The translations under genes were made by a program, and so were the position numbers. Shown here piece after piece: positions 1 through 5,655 of a DNA stretch of 8,639 bases. The notes beneath the pieces are model-generated. The model saw only the letters and a program-made list of their open reading frames with translations. It had not been told where the DNA came from and searched no databases. Within the stretch, counting starts at the first letter, position 1; each line of letters begins with the position of its first letter. Source of the DNA: Lachnospiraceae bacterium (GTDB taxonomy: Bacteria; Bacillota_A; Clostridia; Lachnospirales; Lachnospiraceae); assembly GCA_024689605.1 (NCBI GenBank), contig JAILDD010000218.1:1-8639 (forward strand). Reading direction: 5' to 3'.

Positions 1-1
1 T

Positions 2-463
2 ATGCTAAGAAAATTTGAAAAGCTACTATTCAAACAAGGAGAAGAAGTTTCACATATCATAGAGTTGAATTGTATATCATTGAAATTTATGTCGGGAATT
101 ATTGATATAAATCCAGTATTAGATTTGTTAGATGATGTAGACGAGGATACGTATTATATATATTTTCTTCATGACATCCTTTTAGCCTATGCTATTATTT
201 CTAAAAATCGAGAACAGGCTCAAGCAGAATTGCATATTCTAAAAGGGTTAGATGTTCCTTTGCTTAAAGAAGAAAGATACATACTAAATGTACGGAATAA
301 AATTCAGAAGAACATTCTTAATGATCTTGAAAACACAAGGTTGACTCCTTATCGCTACCACCGATTGATTTCTGACGAGTGCGTTCATATACAGGATCCA
401 TCGTGCTACTTTTGGGGACGTGGCTTTTTGCTTTCTGATTTGCAATATTTATCATTCAATTAA
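2..463 (+). CDS. Unrecognised protein, probably the C-terminal part of a longer gene
   Basis: I do not recognise this protein. The reading frame is open from the first bases of the window, so the ATG at position 2 may be internal, and no ribosome binding site can be seen because the upstream DNA is missing. The visible 153 residues are rich in Leu, Ile, Asp and Glu and look mostly helical, with no signal peptide and no clear membrane segment. The middle (about residues 50-110) reads like paired amphipathic helices, as in helical-repeat proteins. The end is aromatic and compact, with a Cys-Tyr-Phe-Trp-Gly-Arg-Gly run at about 135-141, which would suit the closing segment of a folded domain. 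The gene is AT-rich like its convergent neighbour, the ATP-grasp gene, 25 bases away, and unlike the genes after 3258. That it is real coding sequence is likely; its function is unknown. Confidence 0.55.
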   Translation: MLRKFEKLLFKQGEEVSHIIELNCISLKFMSGIIDINPVLDLLDDVDEDTYYIYFLHDILLAYAIISKNREQAQAELHILKGLDVPLLKEERYILNVRNKIQKNILNDLENTRLTPYRYHRLISDECVHIQDPSCYFWGRGFLLSDLQYLSFN

Positions 464-488
464 TTCTGGACTTATGGATAGATTGAAC

Positions 489-1535
489 TTATGTAATAAA
501 CTTATTGGTTTGATTGGAAATAGTAGCAGTAATGATGCTGCTATAAATATCACTGTATTCAAGTCCTATTTTTTGAAAAGCAAAAGCAAATGAACTGTGT
601 TTAATTGTGTAAGGCATAGTTGATACGTCAAAAATATACGGTACACCATTTTGATCAATTCGAAAATCTATACGTCCATAATTGCCCATATCAAGTAATC
701 TAAAAGCTTTTTCGGCATATTTTTCAATTAGTAGAATTGTATCAAGATGTAGAATACTAGATGCATCCTGAAATTTATATGAGTAATTTTCTGACATGTT
801 TTCGTCCATGATAGGATTATCCTTCAAATCAATTACTACAGGAGGTAACGTATATAAAGAGTGGTCTATTTCAATTATCGGAACCTCGCATTCATACCCT
901 GAAATATACTCTTGAACTAATGAAGTATCACCTTTGCGGATTTCCTGATCAGAATATTTAATGATATTATTTGAGGTTATTCCTTGGCTTGCGGATTCGT
1001 TGCAAGGCTTAAAAATAACTATTTTATCATTTGTCGGTGAACCATCTATCCATTGCCCTGTTTGCATTTGCAGCCATGTTTTAGGAACGGGAATATTGTG
1101 TGCTTCAAGAAATTTTGAAAAATAGTATTTATTCCTGCACAGAGAGCAAGAAAACGATGAAGATGATGTATAACATAGTCCAACAAGTTCGCAGAAAGCT
1201 GGCAATATAGCTTTCTTATTGTTCCCAACGCCGTTTCGTGCTAAATTAAAGACCACACAGTTCTTGAATCGCACTGGATTTTGGAGATAATCATTGATAA
1301 AATCAAGTTCATTAAAAAAAGTCTGGCTTATAAAGAAGCCTGCGTTGACAATCCCCTGATATATTTCATTAAATTCTTCTACAGAAAACCGTTCTGTAAG
1401 AGAGCACTGTATTTGATCCCGGTTTAATATGCCACGTGGTTCAAAGACGTGCGCCACAAGGATTACGCTTATTGATTCTTTATTTATTTTTTTCTCAAAG
1501 CTTTTAAAAAAATGAATATCATCAGACGCTCTCAT
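489..1535 (-). CDS. D-Ala-D-Ala-ligase-like ATP-grasp enzyme with altered metal motif
   Basis: This 348-residue protein has the layout of the D-alanine-D-alanine ligase branch of the ATP-grasp superfamily, enzymes that join a carboxylate to an amine through an acyl-phosphate made from ATP. Residues 1-130 resemble the pre-ATP-grasp domain (VVFNLARNG at 94-102, then a Ser-rich stretch near 124-131). A central part follows with NKYYFSKFLEAHNIPVPKTW at 135-154, the FKP lysine at 176, and an EYISGYECEV strand at 209-218. The C-terminal core is GRIDF at 287-291 and DVSTMPY at 303-309. In true Ddl enzymes this last motif is E-x-N-T-M-P-G; here Glu is Asp303, Asn is Ser305 and Gly is Tyr309, so the substrate is probably not D-Ala-D-Ala. 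The start at 1535 is the only in-frame ATG before an upstream stop, with a weak AACAGG site. The gene is monocistronic, AT-rich, and converges on the unrecognised gene. A peptide or amino-acid ligase of specialised metabolism is an inference. Confidence 0.82.
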   Translation of the reverse strand: MRASDDIHFFKSFEKKINKESISVILVAHVFEPRGILNRDQIQCSLTERFSVEEFNEIYQGIVNAGFFISQTFFNELDFINDYLQNPVRFKNCVVFNLARNGVGNNKKAILPAFCELVGLCYTSSSSFSCSLCRNKYYFSKFLEAHNIPVPKTWLQMQTGQWIDGSPTNDKIVIFKPCNESASQGITSNNIIKYSDQEIRKGDTSLVQEYISGYECEVPIIEIDHSLYTLPPVVIDLKDNPIMDENMSENYSYKFQDASSILHLDTILLIEKYAEKAFRLLDMGNYGRIDFRIDQNGVPYIFDVSTMPYTIKHSSFAFAFQKIGLEYSDIYSSIITATISNQTNKFIT

Positions 1536-1604
1536 ATGAATACCTGTTAATTTAACCGATAATTTACAATTATCATTCGATTAATCATGAGTATAAAAGA
1601 ATCA

Positions 1605-1632
1605 TTGACAAACCGTATTCTCAAAGTATAAT
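1605..1632 (+). promoter_or_regulatory. Consensus sigma-70/sigma-A promoter reading toward the recombinase 3' end
   Basis: TTGACA (1605-1610) and TATAAT (1627-1632) are both perfect and separated by 16 bases. Transcription would begin near 1639 and run rightward. No + strand coding sequence follows before 3258; only tiny ORFs such as a 6-residue one from 1641 are seen. The transcript would cross the 17-base array and become antisense to the recombinase gene. The -10 box overlaps the left arm of the inverted repeat at 1629-1693, so a protein binding that arm would block it. Promoter activity is inferred from sequence alone. Confidence 0.55.
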
Positions 1633-1693
1633 CCCTTGCAATGCGTTATTCCTTAATATAAGGAACTACATGTAAATTCATTGCAAGGGATTA
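1629..1693. repeat. Nested inverted repeat, 15-base perfect arms
   Basis: TAATCCCTTGCAATG at 1629-1643 is repeated as its exact reverse complement at 1679-1693, with 35 bases between the arms. Inside lies a second perfect inverted repeat, TTCCTTA (1649-1655) and TAAGGAA (1659-1665), and an 8-base palindrome TACATGTA (1667-1674). The arm centres are 50 bases apart, close to five helical turns. The left arm overlaps the -10 box of the 1605-1632 promoter, and most of it lies upstream of the expected start, so the outer hairpin would act in DNA rather than in that RNA. It may be a paired operator, or a recombination site for the neighbouring tyrosine recombinase. Nothing here proves either. Confidence 0.8.
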
Positions 1694-1746
1694 ATTGTAT
1701 ATCGCCACTAAATGCTTTATTTTTCAATTTCAAATATGAAATGCCG

Positions 1747-1865
1747 ATTCTTGATGAATAACCCATGTTAGTGCATAAGCCATATAGCCGAATTCAACTC
1801 ATTGTCGGATAAGCCATTTTGTTGAATGATCTATGTTGCTTAATACGCTATATTGTAGTCATATT
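1747..1865 (+). repeat. Tandem array of seven degenerate 17-base units
   Basis: Reading in steps of 17 from 1747 gives seven units, for example CATGTTAGTGCATAAGC (1764), CTCATTGTCGGATAAGC (1798), CATTTTGTTGAATGATC (1815) and TATGTTGCTTAATACGC (1832). The consensus is close to CATNTTGNTGAATAAGC. Column 5 is T in all seven units, and T6, G7, G10, A12 and T13 are each kept in six of seven. The last, weakest unit runs over the stop codon of the recombinase gene (1859-1861). There are no unique spacers, so this is not a CRISPR array. Regularly phased protein binding sites, probably for the recombinase or a partner, are the most natural reading. Confidence 0.65.
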
Positions 1866-2779
1866 ACAAAATCGTTTCGGGGATGTTTGTTACAAAGGAT
1901 GTATTTTTGTTTGGACATGGATACGTGTGTATAGATTTCCGTAACATGGATAGAGCTATGTCCGAGCATTTCCTGGATATATCGGATGTCAACATCCGCT
2001 TCTAAGAGTGATGTTGCGAAAGTATGGCGCCACATATGCGGGGTAATATGCTGTTTTATACCGGAGAGTTTAGTGTAGTAATTAAGCATCCGGCGCACTG
2101 CCTGGTCTGAAAAAGGATTTCCGTTCTGATTTGCGAAGAAATGCTTACTTTGAGTGATTTCTCCGGCATATGTGTTGCTATAGTATACAAGGGTATCGTG
2201 GACCTGTTTATTTCCTATCTGAAGAATTCGTTCCTTGGCTCCTTTACCTTTTATGAATACCGTATCTTCCCTAAGATCGATATCCAGTGGAGAAAGAGCG
2301 CATAGCTCAAAGATTCGTATTCCCGTGGCGAATAAAAGCTCGCATACAGCGGCGTCTCTTACTGCGTTACGCTTTCTATATAGGGTTTTCCCGTTTTTTA
2401 TCTGTGAGTATATGACAGATAGTATTTTGCGGATTGTATCCAGTGGAATGGTACGGGGGAGCGTGATAGGTTCGCGGAATTTGAGACGGATCCGTCCGCA
2501 GGGATTGCTCCTGATTATTTCCCGGTATTCCAGATAATTAAAAAAGGCCTTGATTGATGCGATTTTTCTCTTTACGGTTTTGGGCTTATAGCGCTTATGA
2601 AGCTCTTTTATATAAGCTTCAAGCTTTGCGGATGTTATTTCAGATAGTTTGTTTGAGGGTATGGCATCAGTAAGCTGATGCAGGTCGGTTTTATAGGCCC
2701 GAATTGTCTTGGGATTAAGCCTTCTTTGATTCTCACAGTAATCAAGATATTTGTTTACATTTTTTGTGTAACTATTCAT
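1859..2779 (-). CDS. Tyrosine site-specific recombinase / integrase (XerC/XerD-like)
   Basis: A complete 306-residue tyrosine recombinase, which cuts and rejoins DNA at paired sites through a 3'-phosphotyrosine intermediate. Residues 1-100 form the SAM-like core-binding domain (phage-integrase N-terminal type), and about 108-290 form the catalytic domain. All six active-site residues are present with XerD-like spacing: Arg155 in ATGIRIFEL, Lys179 in GKGAKER, His248 and Arg251 in HMWRH, His274 in LGHSS and nucleophile Tyr283 in EIYTH. The size fits a Xer or simple IS-type recombinase, without the extra arm-binding domain of large phage integrases. The start at 2779 has AAAGGAGAGG (2785-2794) just upstream. 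The gene stands alone, flanked by the 17-base array over its stop codon and the 20-base array upstream. It is unlikely to be the housekeeping XerC or XerD, because it sits with repeats beside AT-rich accessory genes. Catalytic activity looks intact; the target site is unknown. Confidence 0.95.
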   Translation of the reverse strand: MNSYTKNVNKYLDYCENQRRLNPKTIRAYKTDLHQLTDAIPSNKLSEITSAKLEAYIKELHKRYKPKTVKRKIASIKAFFNYLEYREIIRSNPCGRIRLKFREPITLPRTIPLDTIRKILSVIYSQIKNGKTLYRKRNAVRDAAVCELLFATGIRIFELCALSPLDIDLREDTVFIKGKGAKERILQIGNKQVHDTLVYYSNTYAGEITQSKHFFANQNGNPFSDQAVRRMLNYYTKLSGIKQHITPHMWRHTFATSLLEADVDIRYIQEMLGHSSIHVTEIYTHVSMSKQKYILCNKHPRNDFVI

Positions 2780-2821
2780 GGTGTCCTCTCCTTTTTATTA
2801 TTTATGACGATAGGAAGAATA

Positions 2822-2830
2822 ATTATATCA
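2822..2830 (-). promoter_or_regulatory. Extended -10 promoter for the recombinase gene
   Basis: On the minus strand TGATATAAT is an extended -10 element (TGn before a perfect TATAAT), about 43 bases before the recombinase start codon. No good -35 box sits 16-18 bases upstream, which is common for extended -10 promoters. The expected start near 2815 leaves a short leader of about 35 bases that includes the AAAGGAGAGG ribosome binding site. Between this promoter and the 20-base array (2831-2933) I see only an 8-base palindrome TACATGTA at 2855-2862. Confidence 0.4.
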
Positions 2831-2933
2831 GTAGTTGGCAAGGTAAAAGCCTTATACATGTAAAAACGTACTGATATTCTGTAATTTCGTACATTTTTCC
2901 CTCTGCGGTATAGAATACTGCGCTGAACTGAAA

Positions 2934-3055
2934 TCCGAGATGCAAGTTTGTAAGGCAAACTGCAACTTTGTAAATTGAAAACTGAATATTTGTAAGCGAG
3001 ATGCCACTTTTGTCAGTGAGATTCCGCTTTTGCAATCGAGATGCCTGTTTTGTAA
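2934..3055 (+). repeat. Tandem array of six 20-base units upstream of the recombinase gene
   Basis: The invariant TTTG ends at 2950, 2970, 2992, 3012, 3032 and 3052, a strict 20-base step with one 22-base unit. Clear units are GCGAGATGCCACTTTTGTCA (2996), GTGAGATTCCGCTTTTGCAA (3016) and TCGAGATGCCTGTTTTGTAA (3036); the three leftward ones are more worn. A seventh, degenerate unit may precede 2934. The consensus is near GCGAGATGCCACTTTTGTAA. The units abut with no spacers. Multiple 20-base transposase-binding repeats are known at IS21-family ends, so a relic end of such an element is one option; binding sites for the adjacent tyrosine recombinase are another. The GA-A-GCCA-TTTTG core resembles the units of the 17-base array. 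Confidence 0.85.
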
Positions 3056-3257
3056 TGTCCAACTAAAAATCTTGCATAATTTTTTAATGTGTGTTAAATT
3101 CATTATCAGCAGTAAGGCTTATCTGAAAATCATAAGTCATAGCCATTCGGCATCTCTGATCGGGAGGAACTGCTAAAATCACATTTTTTGATTAACGCAG
3201 AGTGAGGCGTGTTCTATCCTTGCCATGTCTTTCTTTGTAGCAACGAAAGGAGGAAGC
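3056..3257 (+). other. Intergenic leader before the Rpn gene; weak promoter and possible RNA fold
   Basis: No gene is seen here. TTGCAT (3072-3077) and TTAAAT (3094-3099), 16 apart, are a weak promoter candidate with a start near 3106. From 3108 to 3174 the DNA could fold as a four-way junction. Outer stem AGCAGT/ACTGCT (3108-3113 with 3169-3174) would enclose a 7-pair arm (3116-3122 with 3132-3138, one G-U), a 3-pair arm (3142-3144 with 3149-3151) and a 4-pair arm (3153-3156 with 3164-3167). The arms are short and this may be chance. It is not a tRNA: arm order and loop sequences do not fit. The rest to 3257 is unremarkable apart from the ribosome binding site. Confidence 0.2.
3245..3253 (+). 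promoter_or_regulatory. Ribosome binding site that sets the Rpn start
   Basis: GAAAGGAGG lies 4 bases before the ATG at 3258. The longer frame opened by the ATG at 3225 would place this site inside the coding region and has no good site of its own. Family proteins also begin close to the FADVFN motif, which favours 3258. Confidence 0.75.
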
Positions 3258-4229
3258 ATGGGACAAAAGAATAATGTAATGCTTGAGTATCTTGGTGACT
3301 CAAGACGCTTCGCTGATGTGTTCAACGGATACTTTGGCGGAGGGAAACAGATCATTGATGCCGGATATCTTAAGGACGTAAGCGGAAAAATAAACGGTTC
3401 GCTCGCAAGGAATCCAAAGACCGGTGACAGGAGTAAGGAGATTGAACGGATAAGGGATGTGAAGAAGGTTTATAGGGACGGATCTATCCTGCAGCTGCTA
3501 TGCCTTGAGGATCAGGACTATGTGGATTATACGGCCGCCGTCAGGACACTGACAATGGATGCGCTTGAGTACTCACAGCAGCTTGACCGGCTTAAGAAAA
3601 AGCATAGGTCGGCAAAGGATCTGAAAACAGGTGGTGAGATCGAGTGCGGAATAAGCAGGGAAGACAGGCTGCATCCGGTGATAACACTCTGGTGGTATCA
3701 CGGCTCATCCGAATATGACGGACCGACCTGCCTTAAGGACTCGCTTGAGCTTAATGGAGTTATACCGGAAAGGTATATCGCAGACTATCCGATGAATGTT
3801 CTGACATCAACCGTGGATTTTGATGACACACGTTTTCATACGGAATTCCGTGAATTGTACAGGACACTGGCAAGGAAAAATGATAAAATAGCTCTGAAGG
3901 AACTATTTAGTAGTGACGAGAGGTTTCAGGCGATAGATGAGGATACGCTGCGTGTGATATCGGTGGCAACTGACAGACCGTCACTTTGGAATAACAGGAA
4001 AAGGGCAAAGGGAGAGAATGGAGGATATGTTATGTGCAAGGCAATGGATGAGATAGAGGCTGATGCAAGGGCAGAGGGCATAAGTCAGGGTATAAGTCAG
4101 GGAAAAGGCCTGAGGGAAAACGAAATAATTGCTGATATGTTATGCCGTGGAAAGTCTGTTGACGAAATAGTCGAATTCTGCAATTTTCCCTACGAACAGG
4201 TCCGGAAGATTGCTGGCAGCATGAGCTGA
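3258..4229 (+). CDS. Rpn-family PD-(D/E)XK nuclease (recombination-promoting nuclease / transposase-like)
   Basis: This 323-residue protein belongs to the Rpn / PD-(D/E)XK nuclease-transposase family, which is very common and multicopy in Lachnospiraceae. E. coli RpnA is a calcium-stimulated DNA endonuclease that promotes RecA-independent recombination; a nuclease role here is by family. Landmarks are FADVFN at 18-23, RDV at 66-68, the core strand LLCLEDQ at 80-86 carrying the E-x-Q form of the active site (Glu84, Gln86), DALEYSQQ at 101-108, and HPVITLWWY at 139-147 followed by DGP at 154-156. The tail at 273-282 contains the tandem G-I-S-Q-G-I-S-Q-G run typical of the family, then a helical end. 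The start is fixed by a strong ribosome binding site; the frame also opens at 3225. It lies 56 bases before ppaC on the same strand, so some co-transcription is possible. The gene is intact, with no frameshift. Confidence 0.9.
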   Translation: MGQKNNVMLEYLGDSRRFADVFNGYFGGGKQIIDAGYLKDVSGKINGSLARNPKTGDRSKEIERIRDVKKVYRDGSILQLLCLEDQDYVDYTAAVRTLTMDALEYSQQLDRLKKKHRSAKDLKTGGEIECGISREDRLHPVITLWWYHGSSEYDGPTCLKDSLELNGVIPERYIADYPMNVLTSTVDFDDTRFHTEFRELYRTLARKNDKIALKELFSSDERFQAIDEDTLRVISVATDRPSLWNNRKRAKGENGGYVMCKAMDEIEADARAEGISQGISQGKGLRENEIIADMLCRGKSVDEIVEFCNFPYEQVRKIAGSMS

Positions 4230-4285
4230 ATACCTGAACAATTATAAAAGCACCGGCAGAACGAAAAAACGGCGGAAAGGGAAAC

Positions 4286-5587
4286 ATGGGAACAGTATAT
4301 ATTACAGGGCATAAGAATCCTGATCTTGACAGTGTGTGCAGTGCATACGGATATGCAAAGCTTATGTCACTGCAGGATCCGGATAATACATATATTCCTG
4401 TCAGGTGCGGTCATCTTTCTGACAGTACCAGGAGTATTCTTGAACAGCTTGACATAGAGATTCCGAAATACATGCGTGATGTGTATCCGAAGGTCGGGGA
4501 TGTGATGCTTCAGAGTGACCACAAGATAAATGCTGCCGATCCGCTGACATCAGTTGCTGCTGTATACGGAGAAGATACTCCCAGTGCCATACCTGTTTAT
4601 GAGGATGACGAATTTTACGGACTGCTTACCGTTGATGATATTACTAACTGGACTATGCGCGAGCTTTCCCGTGATAATAAGATCACCACGATCCCGACGG
4701 TCCGTGAGATCATGACCCATCATGGAGATGCCATAGATGCGGATGAGCTTTTTGATGAGGCAAAAAAAATGCTGCAGAATTCCGGAAAGCGCGGACTCCC
4801 GGTATATGACGAAAAGGGATATGCAGGCTATGTTACCAGAAGGTGCTTCTTAAATATTCCAAGGAAAAATGTGATACTGGTGGATCATAATGAATCCAGG
4901 CAGAGCATACGCGGCATAGAAACAGCTAATATAGTCGGTATAATAGACCATCACAGGCTCGATGCGATCAAGACAGAGCAGCCGATATTTATCTGCGCGG
5001 AACCTTTGGGCAGTACCTGTACCATAGTTTATCAGCAGTATATAAGGAACAACCGCACACCGGATCCTGCTACGGCTAAGGTGCTTCTTACTGGACTTAT
5101 CTCTGATACGCTTATATTAAAGAGCCCCACCACTACCGGGGATGATGTTGTTGCAGCCCATGTACTGGCATCTATGTGTAAGGTTAATCTTGAGGAGTAC
5201 GGTCTTTCAATGTTCTCCCGTGTCGAGGGGCTTAAGGAACGTGATCCTGAGACAGCGATACTGTCGGATTTCAAGACCTATACCGAAAACGGATTGCGTA
5301 TTGGAATCGGCCAGTGCGAGGTTACGACGCTTAAGGATATTGCAGATTATAAGAATGATTATTCGGAGGCCCTTGAAAAAGTAAGGGTAGCACAGGGGCT
5401 TAACTGGGCTGTGCTTATGGTGACGGATGTCATACACGAACACAGTGCTCTTTTATGTACAGAGCACAGGAGCAACAGGCGACTGCCTTATGAAGCTGTA
5501 GATAAAAATGTATATGATATGCCTCATGTAATGAGCCGAAAGAAACAGCTCCTGCCTGAGATCATCCACGCTGTGGGGGATGTGTGA
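4286..5587 (+). CDS. ppaC: Manganese-dependent inorganic pyrophosphatase with CBS domains (family II)
   Basis: Cytoplasmic family II pyrophosphatase of the DHH superfamily, which hydrolyses pyrophosphate to two phosphates and pulls biosynthetic reactions forward. The DHH domain opens with GHKNPDLDS at 8-16. A regulatory insert of two CBS modules (about 70-127 and 138-195) follows. DHH catalysis resumes with VDHNE at 199-203 and DHHR at 221-224, then ISDT at 272-275. The DHHA2 domain ends with SRKKQ at 417-421, which contacts substrate. Predicted metal ligands are His9, Asp13, Asp15, Asp200, His222 and Asp274, all present. At 433 residues it has no DRTGG module between the CBS pair, unlike longer clostridial relatives. 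In this family the CBS pair binds adenine nucleotides, AMP and ADP inhibiting and ATP activating. A GGAAAGGG site precedes the ATG by 4 bases. It converges with hflX; no strong promoter is visible in the 56-base gap before it. Confidence 0.97.
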   Translation: MGTVYITGHKNPDLDSVCSAYGYAKLMSLQDPDNTYIPVRCGHLSDSTRSILEQLDIEIPKYMRDVYPKVGDVMLQSDHKINAADPLTSVAAVYGEDTPSAIPVYEDDEFYGLLTVDDITNWTMRELSRDNKITTIPTVREIMTHHGDAIDADELFDEAKKMLQNSGKRGLPVYDEKGYAGYVTRRCFLNIPRKNVILVDHNESRQSIRGIETANIVGIIDHHRLDAIKTEQPIFICAEPLGSTCTIVYQQYIRNNRTPDPATAKVLLTGLISDTLILKSPTTTGDDVVAAHVLASMCKVNLEEYGLSMFSRVEGLKERDPETAILSDFKTYTENGLRIGIGQCEVTTLKDIADYKNDYSEALEKVRVAQGLNWAVLMVTDVIHEHSALLCTEHRSNRRLPYEAVDKNVYDMPHVMSRKKQLLPEIIHAVGDV

Positions 5588-5595
5588 TACGATTA

Positions 5596-5623
5596 ACTAA
5601 AGCATTCCGCTTAGTGTGGTTTT
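5596..5623 (+). terminator. Weak candidate terminator between convergent ppaC and hflX
   Basis: ACTAAAGC (5596-5603) can pair with GCTTAGT (5609-5615) around a 5-base loop, with one bulged A. It is followed by GTGGTTTT, so the U tract is short. It lies 8 bases after the ppaC stop. The position suits a terminator, but stem and tract are poor. Confidence 0.3.
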
Positions 5624-5655
5624 GCCTGACATTTTATAGCGAACATTAATAGTCA

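Noticed and set aside
454..487. Terminator hairpin between the first two convergent genes
   Set aside because: ATTCAAT and ATTGAA can pair only weakly across a 21-base loop with no GC pairs of note and no T tract.
1587..1631. 14-residue ORF starting with ATG at 1587
   Set aside because: Too short, no ribosome binding site, and it overlaps the promoter boxes.
1629..1693. Integron attC site or simple invertible promoter
   Set aside because: Conserved attC boxes are not recognisable and the recombinase lacks an obvious integron-type extra helix. The promoter lies outside the two arms, so inverting the 35-base loop would not flip it.
2934..3055. CRISPR array
   Set aside because: The units abut directly, are degenerate, are only 20 bases long and have no unique spacers; no cas gene is nearby.
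2776..3103. Small overlapping minus-strand ORFs upstream of the recombinase
   Set aside because: They run through the tandem array in several frames, which stays open because the repeat lacks stops; they lack ribosome binding sites and family-like sequence.
3108..3174. tRNA gene
   Set aside because: The cloverleaf-like fold lacks a 7-pair acceptor stem, an anticodon arm of 5 pairs and a GTTC-type loop.
3225..3257. Upstream ATG as start of the Rpn gene
   Set aside because: It would put the strong ribosome binding site inside the coding region; the ATG at 3258 has correct spacing and fits family N-termini.
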